A stretch of DNA of 64,000 bases, taken from Brachionus manjavacas (lineage: Eukaryota > Rotifera > Eurotatoria > Ploima > Brachionidae). Both the position numbers and the translations under genes were made by a program. The stretch lies in contig JAHQIY010000004.1 of the NCBI GenBank assembly GCA_019054805.1, positions 6,952,501 through 7,016,500 on the forward strand. The letters are read 5' to 3'. Below, one piece after another: positions 48,342-60,689 of this stretch. The notes below the pieces were generated by a model. The model saw nothing but the letters and a program-made list of their open reading frames with translations. It had not been told where the DNA came from and made no database searches. Each line of letters begins with the position of its first letter. Within the stretch, counting starts at the first letter, position 1.

Positions 48342-51300
48342 ATGAAACTGATCAATTCAAAAGATTACGGCTTAATAGGCGTAATATTTTACCTCATTCA
48401 GCCTTTCGAGTTTTATGAACCATTGAACTTGAATGTTCCAGATGAGTATGAGATCCCCACAGGTTGGTTTAAAAAAAATCGAATTTTTGTTTATTGATTA
48501 AAAAATTTTATAGAAACTTTTGTTCTGTGCGATTTGAGCCAAGATTTTTTGCGCAATTACTGTCATAATAATGGAATTTGCTATACACTTGTAGATCATA
48601 GAAAAAGAGAACAAAAAAGTATTTATTCAATATCTGACATTTATTGTTCGTGTCCTACCGAATACACTGGACCACAGTGTGGTAAATAGATAAAATTTAA
48701 TTAAACATTTGCTTTAATTTTGATTTCTAGAGGAAAAAATAAGCCATGAGCAAATAAAGCATCAAAATACCGCGACTCGTGAGCCAAATAGAAATTCAAG
48801 CTTCTCTGAAGCAAAATTGAGCTCTTCGTTGTCTTCAATTGAGTGTCCAGCGCACATTAAGTGTTTAAATGGAGGTACTTGCATTAATGATGCAGTCGAG
48901 GGTTTTAAATGTAAATGTTTATCAGATTACATTGGGTTACATTGTGAAAATAGTAAAAATTATTTTCGAAAATATTTTGTTTTAATCTTTGGTTTTCTAT
49001 CTTAGAATTTACTTGTCCTGATATGAGAATGTGCAATTTAAAATGTGAATTTGGTTTTAAAATAGACCAAAACAATTGTCAAACATGTTCTTGTAGTTGT
49101 GTCAACGAACAAAATTTTTTCGAAGAAACTAAAAATTACTTCAATTCAAAAGAAAAGAAAAAAACATGCACAAAATCATGCAAACTGGGCTTTGTTAAAG
49201 ATGAGAACAATTGCTTTAAGTGTCAATGTCTAGAAGATACTCTTACAACACCGGAATTTTATGACCCTTTTGAAATTCAACCGAAAAATGATCAGCAAAG
49301 CTTTGAAAATTTTTGTCAAGTATTAACTTTTATTTAAAATTTAAATCCACTGGGTAAAAATTGAATTTGTCAAGAATGCAAGATGCCAAGAAAATCAAAT
49401 TTGTAAGTATTTTGACCGAAGCTGGTACATCTGTCCAGCAGAAATGAAAGATTGCAAAATTTTTGACAATTTTTCAAAATTTCCAATTTGCGTTGATAAA
49501 AATCAAAACGGTATTAACAAAAAAAGATTGTGATTTTTTTATTTTTTATTTATTTAAAAGAGGCATGTATGGAAGAAGTTTCAGTAGGAAAGTGTGGAAA
49601 TAGCCACGAACGCTATTTTTATGATCCGATAGACAAAAAATGCAAAAAATTTTTCTATTCTGGCTGTTTAGGGAACCGAAATAATTTTTTAACTATTCAA
49701 GAATGCAATTTATTCTGCCTTAAAGACGAATTAAGTCATCAAAATGTGAAAATAGATTATCAAAATTATCAATTATTTAACAAAAAATTGTTGAATGAAA
49801 CTGCTAATCCTGTTATTCAAAGTGGCATTCAAATAAATGATAAATTATCTTTTTTTTCTACTACAAAAATTGTCACAAATATTTCGTTCACGTCGGTAGT
49901 TCAGCCCGGTAGGTTAAATGAAACAATAGCAAGTAATTTCAATTTAATTTAAAATGATCAATTAGGTATATAATGAAAATTTTTAGATGTAAAATCAGAG
50001 ATTATAAATGATCCTAATACGTGTAACTGGGTCTGTGATTTAGATTGTACATTTGGTTACAAAATTGATTACCGAACAAAATGCTATAAATGTGAATGTA
50101 TCGAGTTGAATATGACTGAGTGTGGTGTACCTTGTTTTCTTCAAGGTACTAGTTCATGTCTTCACTCAATGAGAGCGAATAGTAGACCAAAGTGCGTTTG
50201 TAAGCCTAATTATGACGGTGTTTACTGTCAAATATGTAAGTTAAATTTTTTAATTAATTCTGCTAAAATTAATTTGAAATCTTTCAAGATAAAAAAAGCT
50301 ATAATTTTTCGACTAGAGTAAAAAGATCGCTCAAAATTAACAAACAGATTGCTAACGATATCAAAACGTAATTCAAATTTTATTTTAAAGGTGATTTTTT
50401 TTTAATTTTTAATTTTAAGAAATTTCACTCAAAAGTTATCAATTGAACTTGACATTAGTCAAAACCAAATTGTGGTTAATGAAGTAAAAATTATTTAATA
50501 TAATCATAAAAGATACTTTTAATGATTTGTTTTATTTTTTTAGCTGCGGAATAATCTAAAAGAAAATTTTTTTGTGATAAAATTTACAGTGTATGCACCC
50601 GATTTCACTAACGAAAACAAATTTAATTACTTAGTTAATAAGATTAATGATTTAGTGAGTTTATAATAAAAGGAAAAAACTGAATTTTAAAATTTCTTTT
50701 AGCTTATGAAAAAAAATCTCACGCTAAACGTTTTAAATGAGGAAATTGCTCTTTATCCAAGTAATCAAATAATTAAAATAAAAGAAAATCAAATTTTTAA
50801 TTTTTCATTAATTTTATTAGATTGTGAAAAAAATGAAGAGACAATTTCATTAGGCTTAAGCGAAAACTATTTGTTCTCATCAAATAAATTAAAAAATATA
50901 ATTAGGTAAAATTGATATAAAAATAAAAAAAAAATAAAAAAATTTTAAATAATTTATTTTAGTGATTTAAAATCGGATATTATCCAGGCTTATAAATTAA
51001 AAAGTGGTTCGATTCATTTAGTCAAGGTACGTAACATTGGAGAAAATTCAAAAAAAATTTGTTTGATGATTCTATTTTTATTTTAGCTGAATATTGAACC
51101 AAATATTCAACTTGAAATTTTATTAAAAAATGACCTAAACGATCCGGACTTTTGTGTCAAGTCTTTCAATTTGAAAAATGATGTAATTTAAATTTTAAAT
51201 TAAATTAAAAACATAAATATGTTTTTTTTAGCTTCAATCGAACAACTTCATGCCTACTAAACTAAAACAGAGACTGTTGGACGGTCAGAATTTTTCCCAA

Positions 51301-51654
51301 ATTGGTGACAAAAAGTTAAACTATATAGAGCCACTTGCTTCAGAAAATCTATTTCTATCTCGCAGTTCAGATTTTAACACAATTAATCAAATGACATCGT
51401 CCGTTTTTTTGAATCATAGCATCGCTTATCTTTCAGTTATTGCATCTTCTTTTTTTATAATATTATTTTTAGTTAGTTTATTTGTTGTAAGTTTTTTTAA
51501 ATCAAAACATTTGGCTACTATTAATGAATTTTTAATAAAAAAGATAACTCATTTGAGACGTCGCCAGAATAAAAAGATTGCTAAATTTGATGATTCGGAT
51601 AGCAGTTCTACATTTGAAAACTACGAAAAAGTAAATTTTTATAAAAGCTCTTGA
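48342..51654 (+). CDS. Modular single-pass membrane protein: EGF, antistasin, Kunitz domains
   Basis: Fourteen exons: 48342-48462, 48514-48681, 48731-48952, 49006-49319, 49375-49510, 49561-49908, 49987-50235, 50289-50367, 50420-50483, 50544-50654, 50703-50905, 50963-51026, 51087-51182, 51232-51654. They sum to 865 codons plus stop. Order: signal peptide; EGF (CDLSQDFLRNYCHNNGICY to CSCPTEYTGPQC); EGF (CLNGGTC to CLSDYIGLHC); two antistasin-type repeats (CKLGFVKDENNCFKCQC); a Cys-rich segment; a Kunitz/BPTI domain (CMEEVSVGKC, FFYSGCLGNRNNFLTIQEC); another antistasin-type repeat; EGF. Then come a furin-type site RVKRS, a Cys-poor region that resembles a SEA-like fold (QIVV...FFVIKFTVY), a membrane helix near the C-terminus (IAYLSVIASSFFIILFLVSL) and a short acidic/Ser tail. 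The antistasin and Kunitz domains suggest serine-protease inhibition at the cell surface; this is inferred. An AATAAA lies near 51,951. Confidence 0.88.
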
Positions 51655-52674
51655 TTAACTCTAAAATTATTTGTGTTTTTAAAGAAATCTGAATTTCATG
51701 GATATTTTTTACCTAATTATGCCACAGTGAAAACAGAGACTTCGCTCGCGAGATGCTCGATAGACAAATTCGGTGTCTATTAAACTTTTTGTTAATGCTT
51801 ACCTAAACGAACCTTAACTCAACAGAGATTCGATTTAAAAACAGATTTTTGTGAACTTAAGTTTTCAAATTTTTATTTAATGTACATTTTTTTTGTTAAA
51901 ATTATCCATTCCAAAAGAAAGTTTTTTTCTTAAAACATATTTATTTATTAAATAAAGCTTTTAGTTAAAAATAATTATTCACAGTACAATTATAAAATTT
52001 ACTCATTTTATCACAAGAGAATGATTGCATTAACTTAAAGCAAATCTGCTTTTGAAGAAAATCTAATCTTATTATTTAACAAAAATCCTAGTGTTTAAAA
52101 AAGCCAATTTTCTAACACTTAAAACGATTTTTAAAAGTAAAAAAAAACTTTTAAGAATTCCTTAATTTCGACTTTTCTTCAAATTAATTGTAGAAAACTA
52201 AAATTAAATAATAATAATTAAAATTTAATTTTTTTTTAACTTTCAGTTATTAATTATCATCATCATCATCATAAAACAAAAGGTAAACAACTGTTCGCAG
52301 ATTTATTTTATAGATATAATTTTAGTTTTGAAATAAAAAGCAATATTTAAAGGTGGTAATTAACCGCACTCATATTTTAATTAAATTATCTCATAAAAAG
52401 TTTGAGTACATATGGTTCAAAATAATAAGAAAAAAATTAATTAAGTCATCTCATTTTTAAAAAAATTTGAATTTTAGTAATACATAGCAGATTGCATGAT
52501 AATGAAAACAAAGCTTAAATATGTTATTAAAAATATTTATAAGAAATGATAATAATTTACAATGATAATGATTAAATATAGAATAATAATTTTATGCGAT
52601 AATTTTAATAATTTAAATTTTTATTTTATATTAAATAAATATTTTTTTTAAACCTATTCTAAACCCAAATCCAG
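51655..52674. other. 3' flank of the modular gene
   Basis: It holds the likely poly(A) signal near 51,951 and a short ATC microsatellite near 52,256-52,271. Nothing else was recognised. Confidence 0.45.
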
Positions 52675-52972
52675 AGTTGCTTAAAAGTCCCAAATTAAAG
52701 TCAAAATCATTATAAAAAAGTCAGAGAGTAGACTTTTGAATTTTTTTCTGAGTCCGTACAAGTCCGGACATTTACACTTGCTAGGCCGCCATCATATTTC
52801 ATTTGTCCGTGATTTTGACTGACTAATTTCCGATGCTAATTATTTGGCTCAGTTTAATTTGAATAAATTTTAATTTAAAAAAAAATAATCAAAATAAATG
52901 TTTGGCTCGGATTTTTGAAAAAAAAAGTCCAGACTTAGACTTGACTTGAGACTTGGGACTTTTAAACAACTT
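52675..52972. mobile_element. 298-bp inverted-repeat MITE-like element
   Basis: AGTTGCTTAAAAGTCCCAA at the left end is matched by TTGGGACTTTTAAACAACT at the right end with one mismatch. The interior repeats AAGTC/GTCCGGAC words and contains CTAGGCCGCCATCAT. A diverged relative sits near 35.7 kb, so this is a dispersed family. Confidence 0.72.
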
Positions 52973-53148
52973 TGCACATAAAATAATTTGATAAAATAAA
53001 TAGTAGATAAAAAATAAAGGAATGTTGAATATTCTAATTTTTAATTTTTCAAAAAAATTTTATTAGAAACGTTCTTAATTTTAATTGGCAAGACAGTAAC
53101 TTTAAAATTAATCTCAACGAACCACTATTATTATATAAAGAATAATTT

Positions 53149-54181
53149 TTAAAATGATCTATTGCGCACCGATTTTTTGTGCCTAAAAATCGAACTGATA
53201 ATTTTGATTAAAAATAGTAAAACTATAATTATGATCAGTACCAAACCGAAAATTGCTGATGGGCTTTGACCACTCCAATTTTTTGCCAAAATACCTTGAG
53301 AAAAACATATTTTCAAATTTTCAAAATTATAGAAATTTACTATATTTACCTGAAAATGCTATAAATAATTGCAAATAAGGACTAAAAGTGTAACGTAGAA
53401 ATTTTTCCAGAATAAAAATTTCGAGTACAAAATAGGTAAAAATAATTAATGCTGCGAATGCTAGGCAAATAGCGGAAGCGATTTCTCTTTTTCCATTCCA
53501 TTCATAAGTCCATGCAATGGCCATGTTCAAGAAAGTTGCTACTGTAACCCATGTAGCATAAAAAGCAAGACCATTGTTTAAAAGTATTCGATATAGCCAT
53601 AAATATCTAAAAAAAAATTTTATAACAAAAAATTCAAAACCATAATTTTATTCCTACCCTTTCTTTTTGTCCAAAAACACTTCGGCATCGTAAATATTTT
53701 TATGACTAATAACTGTTGCGATATAAAGAGCAATTGTCAGAAGAGCAAGAACAGCAAAACCAGCACTAAAATACTCCTGATCCCAAATAAATAACCATGC
53801 AATGTTGAAGGCATAATTTAAGAAAATAAAGAAAAAAAATAATTTTGTAAAAACTGGCGGTTCTAAGTATAATCTTCCGTAGTCTGTTTTTAAAAATATA
53901 GAAACTACACTGTACAGTATCCAAAGTCCTTGCCAAGTATAAATAATTCCCCAAGTAGAAAACGTCCAACCCGCAGGTGTGATATCAACTGGATGACGGT
54001 CTGATATATTTCCGGTCGCCTGCTTGAAAATTCCGATTGCTGGTGAAGACGCAGTTGCATTTATGAAAACCAACACAACATAAAATAAAAGATTCAACAC
54101 GATCAACAATATATCTAATATGCTATGAGCTTTTGTATTTTGTCTGAGCCCACTTGTTTGAAATGAAGTCGTTTCTTTCAT
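53149..54181 (-). CDS. Multi-pass membrane protein, distantly TspO/MBR-like
   Basis: Three exons in phase: 53658-54181, 53350-53606 and 53149-53294, giving 308 codons plus stop. The protein starts MKETTSFQTSGLRQ and has about seven hydrophobic segments. It contains the tryptophan-rich stretch PAGWTFSTWGIIYTWQGLWI, similar to the FSIWGIIY/WQ pattern of TspO/MBR-related proteins, plus FNIAWLFIWDQEYFSAG. The C-terminus is a last helix followed by a basic tail (RHKKSVRNRSF). Similar uncharacterised proteins occur in marine invertebrates as far as I recall. Ligand and location are unknown. Confidence 0.75.
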
Positions 54182-57100
54182 CTTTAATCCTGATTTAAAT
54201 TAAATTTTTAAAATTTTAGAACTGTAAGATAGATTTATATTAGAAAATTTATTAAATAATTTTTCGTTATGAAATAAAGTCAACCTTAAGATGCTGCATT
54301 AGTCTTATCGTAAAAACTAAATTCAACTTTAATATTTATATTTCGTGATTAAATAATTAGATGATTAATAATTACAAATTGAGAATTTTTCTTGATTAAA
54401 AAGTAATTTATCAAAAAAATTTTGCGCTTTAGAAAAAAAAATTCAATTACATAATTAATTCACGTTTACGAAGCACACATTTTTAAATGTAATAAATCAA
54501 GGTAAAAAATTTAAATTCTGTGCTGGGCTTAACCATCAAAAAAAAAGTTTTGGTTTTAAATTGAATCTTACACAATAGCTTCGAAAGTGAGAATTTTTAT
54601 AACAATTTAAAGAAATTTTGATGTATTTTTTTTTTTTTTGGAACTATAAAAGAACCACTATCGAGCCACAATTACTGTTCAGCTAAAACAAATCGACTTA
54701 ATTTTAATTTATTTCTTTAAAAAATGAAAGAAATTATAAAATTTTTAGAGAATATTTGATTTAACGCTTCTTGGATCTAAATTAAAAACAAATTAAAAAA
54801 AATTAAAAATTTCTAACAATTATAAAATAGGCTGAGCATATGATTTTTTTTTGAGCATGACTCTAGCTTAGATATTTTTATCTTGTTCCGAAATTTTTAA
54901 TAAATAAAAAATATTTACAAGTTATCATGCGTTTAAAATTTAGAATCATATGACCAACGTGACAAAAATCAAAAATAAATAATTAAATTTCTCCATAAAT
55001 AATTAGTTCTTGATTTTAAAATAATTTTTATAAAATTTTAACTTTAATTGAAAAACTAATTAAAACTGATGTGTTCGTAAAAAAGTTTTAGTTGTTTATT
55101 TCGATTTAGAAATTTATCAGTCATATTAAAATTATGCATCCCAGAAAGAATTTCAAAATTTTGAATATTTTTTTAAAAGAAAAAAAATATTTAATTTTTG
55201 TTCTGTTAGTCCAAAAATACATATGAATTAAAGACAAATCATTTTTTTGTCTTTTATTTCTTTTAATTTATAAGTAACTAAATGAAATTAAAATTTGGCC
55301 GGTTAAGTAGTAAAATTCAATGTTGAATAAATTATTAAACTGAATTTATGTCTTCATTTCACCTCATGGGCTAAAATTTTTAAATGTTATTCTTCATTTC
55401 GTTTAATATACCTTTTTTAATATTCTTTTTATTACTTAGACTTGCTTATCCTTTTTTCTTTTATTTTCTTTAATTTTATCTTTTTATCTTTATATATTCT
55501 AAAGGTTCATTAGCTCGGAACAAATAAACAAATAAATTAAACTTAGATAATTTAAATATTAGTCTCAAGAATTAATGGCCGGACACTTTTCTTCTGAATA
55601 AATTAACTAATTTTGTGAATACTTATTTTGTCTTTATTTTTTTTGATAAAGCTTTCGATTGTATTTTCTAAATTAAATAAGCTTCAATAATAAATTAATT
55701 AGTTTATGATTTAAAAAAGCAAAGAAAAATTTAAAAAGTAATTCTTAAGGAGAATTAGAGATACCAAATTTTGAAAATTTAAGATTAGGAAATTTTACCT
55801 AGGACGATTTGAATTTCATTAAAGAAAGAATTATAAAAATGGTTCTTATAAGAACGAAACGCCCGCCTATTGAAGCTATTTTGCAAGTTCATTTTTAAAA
55901 CCAAAATTCGCTTGTTAATGGTAAAGCCCAGCATAGAATTTATTGCCTTGATTTATTAATCAATAAACTACTCAAATTAATACTAAGTTATAAAAGAAAG
56001 TTTTTTGTTTTTATTATTTTGTTTCATGCTGCATAAAAATATATTAGAAAAAAATCATACCAATTTTCAATCATGCCACGCAGAGATCTCAATTAATTCT
56101 TTTAAAAGAAAGATATCAACTCAAAAACTTCCCCACTAGTCATAACATAAAATACTTCAAATAAATCAATCTAAATGCGATTCTGAAATAATTAAAATAA
56201 AGACCTGATAAATAACATTAATTATTTGAAATTATTTGAAAAAAAATTATAATGTCCCACTAAAAATAAATAGTCCAAATTTTTTAAAGATAAATATGTT
56301 TTAAAATTAGATTTTTCAATTAAAAATTATGACTTTTGAAAGCACTCGTTTTTTCACAAAAAACTTATAAAGCTAATATGCAAAATTTGACCCTAATCAA
56401 ATAAAATTATTTTCAAAATATAATTTATTTAGGAAAAATTTAATTGAAAAATTAAAATAAAAAAAGTTATTGTCTAATGATTGTACAATATAACAACTAC
56501 AACACACACACAAAACAAAAAAATCTCTCAAATTAAAAAAATTTCAGGTTCAAAAAGGTTTTTACCTCATAGTCTCAACGGACAATGTCCTTGATTTAAA
56601 ATAAACAAAAAAACAACAACATACTTAAAAATCTTTAGTTTTGTTGAAATTACATACATTTAGTTAATGAAATACAATTATATATGTTGTAATATGTATT
56701 AAAAAAAACAAACCTTGCAAAACAAAGCCTTTTTAATTGTCATTAACAATTTTACCAAGTAATGTTAAATTTTTTCGACTAGAGTGACATGTCGCTAACC
56801 TAGACACTAAATTATGTAATATTATTTTAGGCCTAATCGTCATTTGTAGGCAATATTATTTTTATTAAATTACTTTCTAGTTTTTGATTTCCTTTTGAGT
56901 TCTGGAAATTTTTATTTATTGGTTGGATATCGGATCTGGAAAAGTTAAATAATAAATTAAAATATTTTTTAGGTGTCAGATAAGGAAAAAAAATTTAACC
57001 AGGAAATGGTTTTGTGAAATTCATTTCAAAATATACCAGAACAAGATTTGAAAACACTGATTGTTTTTTTTTCAGAAAATTAAAAATCAGATTTGTGAAT

Positions 57101-57820
57101 TTAATTTTAGAGTGCAGTAAGTATTTTTGAATTATTTATAAAATTATGAAAATTTTCTTAAATTTAAAAATCAAATGAATTCTTGGTAAAATAAGTGATG
57201 TTTTTCCTATTTTACATCATTTTTTAGTTTTTGACCAAGAAAATTATTTTTAAACAAATTATGAAAAAAAATTAAATATTTAGTAAAATAATAAAGCTTT
57301 AATTATTTTTATTTAGGTCAAGTATTGGAAATGTCAAAATATACGATATTAGAAACAAATAAAATTGAAATTATTATCAGTTACTTACTATAGTAAGATC
57401 TTAGTAACAGTATTTGTAAAAAAGCCCTTTATATATCCTCACCAAATTTACTTGATAAAATTTATGACTTTAAAGTTCTATACAATTAGGACAAGACAAG
57501 TGATCACTACCCAGTCAACTAAAATTAAGGCTGTCAGTATCGAGCACAATAAATTTAGTATAAACTAGCACAAAATATTAAAAAGTATCAACAAAAATTA
57601 CATATTTTTATCTCTTTATTTTTTTATAAATAAAATAATTAAATCAATGAAAACGTAACAAATCTATCAAATTTACAACTTTTATCAAATAAACTGCAAA
57701 AAATAAAATAAATGAATAAAATCTTAAAAGCTCAATATTTTTTATAATTGACAACAAATTAAGCACTCATCCAAATAGTAAATGATTTGAAGTTTTTATT
57801 GATAAAAGTGAACATTTTTA
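54182..57820. other. 3.6 kb A/T-rich intergenic DNA
   Basis: No supported exon, RNA gene or repeat. The frame at 57,365-57,568 looks like chance. Confidence 0.45.
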
Positions 57821-58219
57821 TGCAATCCGTCGATCAGACCAAATCAAGTGAAACCGTATTACTCAATCCTGAAGACGAAATTCTTAATGATGCGGAATCA
57901 TTTCCATTTTTAAAAAGTCTTGCAAAAGTCTAACAAAAGTATAAGAGGCAGGAATATTGAATTTAAACCACATGAATTTTTTGATAATTTTTAATGAAAT
58001 GGAATTGAAAGTGCAAAACGGTGAGATAAACGGGAATTTTTGAGTATTAAATGCAAACAAGATGAGATTAGTCGATGTTTTTGTAGGTTCATGGATCAGC
58101 TTTGGTTTTAGAATTGATCAATGATAATCGATGCAAATTCAAAGAATCAGAGGAGACACATTCGAATCATTCCGAACAAATTGTTGTACTAAGAAAAATA
58201 ATTAAATTTTTTTCGTAGA
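57821..58219 (+). pseudogene. Possible gene remnant
   Basis: An ATG at about 57,821 opens MQSVDQTKSSETVLLNPEDE, which reads like real protein and stops after some 37 residues. The next frame continues with NIEFKPHEFFDNF, and after an AG near 58,087 a third piece reads VHGSALVLELINDN... to a stop at about 58,217. The pieces do not join cleanly by splicing. I do not recognise it. Confidence 0.25.
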
Positions 58220-58350
58220 TTTTTTTAAGTTTTCTTTTACTAAAAGGTTTTTTTATTGATTAAATTCAATTTTTATTAAATTTAAAAAATTAAATTTTTT
58301 TGGTATTTTTACTTATTATGTTTATTTTAAATAAAAAAATTGATACAATA

Positions 58351-59095
58351 TTACCGTATACCCTTGCAAAGAGATGCATGCACCTAAAACCAAAACTCAA
58401 GTTTTAGCACAAGCATCACGTTACATCTCGCCCATGTTAAACTTTCCCCCTTTTGATGCGTGCATAAAAATACAGATTTTTGGTTTTTTGGTATTTAACG
58501 ACGCGTTAAAACCCAAAACTCAGTGGAAAACGCGGCGTTAATTCCTGAAAATCGAATTTGGATGTGGCATCAATAATACATGTAAGTCATTAACTTATTT
58601 TTGCAATTCAAATTTAGATGCCGGGTTAAAAATTGAAAAAAAAATTAATTCATATTAAAAATTATTTATTATTAAAAATACATTTTCTAGTTTTAAGTGC
58701 CGGGCTAATATTTAGATATTAAAGTAAAAATTTTAGGAAAAAGTAGAAATGTATATGTTGTTATTAGATTTTTCAAACTAAAATGCTTTTAAAATAAAAT
58801 ACAGTTGTATTAAAGCTAAAACTCAATAGAAATATACACGCTTTCTCTTTTTCTTAAGCATTTTTTTTATCCATTTATTTGGCTTATATTCACAAAAGTT
58901 ATTAAGATATAAAAAATGAGCGATTCTAGTCAAAGTGAATTTGTATCTGGGACTGATAGTTCAACTGAAAATTCAGATACCGGTGAAGCACCAGTCGGAA
59001 TTTCACCAAGTCGTATTAGATACACGTTAGAATTTAAGTTAAAACTTGAGTTTTGGTTTTAGAAGCATGCATCTCTTTGCAAGGGTATACGGTAA
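58351..59095. mobile_element. Non-autonomous pogo-like DNA transposon
   Basis: About 58 bases at each end are near-perfect inverted copies: CCGTATACCCTTGCAAAGAG after TTA on the left, and the reverse complement before TAA on the right. Only a few differences are seen, so this is a young insertion. TA lies at both junctions, the target duplication expected for Tc1/mariner/pogo. Next to the right end an ATG frame runs straight into the terminal repeat. Confidence 0.82.
58916..59062 (+). CDS. Truncated transposase N-terminus in the pogo-like element
   Basis: A 48-codon frame starting MSDSSQSEFVSGTDSS has an acidic/Ser-rich leader and then RIRYTLEFKLKLEF, like the start of the Psq/CENP-B helix-turn-helix of pogo transposases (YS.EFKL.VV). 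The frame ends within the right terminal repeat. The DNA-binding domain is cut after its first helix and there is no catalytic part. Confidence 0.5.
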   Translation: MSDSSQSEFVSGTDSSTENSDTGEAPVGISPSRIRYTLEFKLKLEFWF

Positions 59096-59214
59096 CTTTA
59101 TTATTGCATTATTTTCTTTGGCGATTTTTATTAATTCTGTGGAATTTTTACTAAAAAAATTGTGCACAAATATTAAGGGTCTATAATTAACCCAAATTAC
59201 ATTAGTATTAACAT

Positions 59215-60420
59215 TAGTTTGGACAAATACCTGGGGAGGATCTCTATAGGTACTATAGTTTCTCAATGATCATTATTAAAATTGGTGACAATTTAAGCAG
59301 TCCTTTCAAAACTACTGAAGGTGTGAAACAAGGAGGTGTTTTGTCGCCGTACTTGTTTAATTTCTTTATTAACTTGATGATTGTACTTTGCACTGATCTA
59401 AATGTTGGTGCAGCGATTGATGATATTACGTACTGTGATCAGATAATCATACTATCACCATCTGAAAAGCAAGCCACAATGTTATTAAAAGTATGTGAAG
59501 AATACGCTGTCCGGTGGAAAATTGATTTCAATGCTTCAAAATTGGCTGCTATCTCTTTTTGTAAAAAGAACATAAACAGTGAGCCTGATTTTAAAATGAG
59601 CAGTAAAACAATAGCAGATGTAACTTCTCTGATTTATTTAGGTTTGCCAATTGGTGATCAATATTCAGTTAATGGATATGTCGAGGAGAAAATGAAAAAA
59701 GTATAGCGAAGTCTGTATTCACTAAATAGCATTGGATGTAGACCAAAGATGATTAAACCGGTGACTGTTGCTTTTTTGTACAAACAGTTCTGCCAATCGA
59801 TTTACAGGTATCACTTGGATAATATTTTCATTTGTGAAAATGGTTTAAAAGAAATTAATATTCGTCAAAATATTATGATTAAACGACTAATTTGACTCAA
59901 TAAGTATACAAAAACTAGGCCTCTAAATAAAGCGCTCAAGTTGGAATCTATCAGACAAAATATAACAATCACAAGATATTTTTCTTGAAACAAATTTTAA
60001 ACAACTCGGTCAGGGTTAAATTTAAGAGTCTCTTATGCAACAGCTACAATGAAAGATGCTCTGATCTACAGTATAATAACATTGAGGCTATTACTAGGAA
60101 ACTTACCAATGAATTAGGTAAAGCTGCAAGCAGGTCCATTCCATTTAAATCTTGTAAGTTATTCAGACAAATACTACCAAGAGACATTAATTATACAATT
60201 AGACAAAGAATGAAAGCAAAAAGACTAACATAAAAATATGCAGAATTCAGGTTTTCATTCAACAAATTAACAAACGAATTGAGTTTTAAATTAAGAGAGT
60301 TTAGAAAAAAAACCTGGTCTAATTTTATTGATAAAATCGGCAAAAATCCAAAATTTGGTAAACCATTCTGGATTAAGATAAACAGATTTAGAAAATCTAA
60401 CGCAAATTAATAAACTTTTG
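59215..60420 (+). mobile_element. LINE reverse-transcriptase debris, second family
   Basis: From 59,266 the plus strand reads a non-LTR RT core: EGVKQGGVLSPYLFNFFINL, then TYCDQIIILSPS where the catalytic YADD box should be, then LIYLGLPIGDQYS. The frame stops at 59,704-59,706 and continues in pieces (LNKALKLESIRQNI, FLKQILNNS). From about 60,080 to 60,410 it reads KLTNELGKAA, LPRDINYTIRQRMKAKRL and, later, KTWSNFIDKIGKNP...FWIKINR, which looks like the linker that normally lies upstream of the RT. Inactive: catalytic Asp lost and frames broken. Confidence 0.75.
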
Positions 60421-60689
60421 TATAAAAATAGCAATAATATGTATGTAAGATACAATAAATATGCTGTAAGATACATTTTATAAACTTCCTTTCAAAACCT
60501 CCTTTGAATCAAAAAAATAAATTAAATATCAATAAAATTGACCACAGATTAAGCAATCTCTTGAAAAATCACCTTCGTAATGCTCTGGATTATTCAGTAC
60601 CATAGCCTATGGTAATTGGCTTGTTTCGGAGTACCAAAGAGGCTTCGATTCTAGATTTATTACGAATCCTGCTCCTCTATGTAGTAAAA

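Noticed and set aside
57365-57568. 67-codon frame
   Set aside because: Same reason: biased composition and no recognisable motif.
58351-59095. piggyBac origin, because TTA/TAA borders the ends
   Set aside because: A full TTAA duplication is not present, and the internal frame resembles pogo rather than piggyBac.
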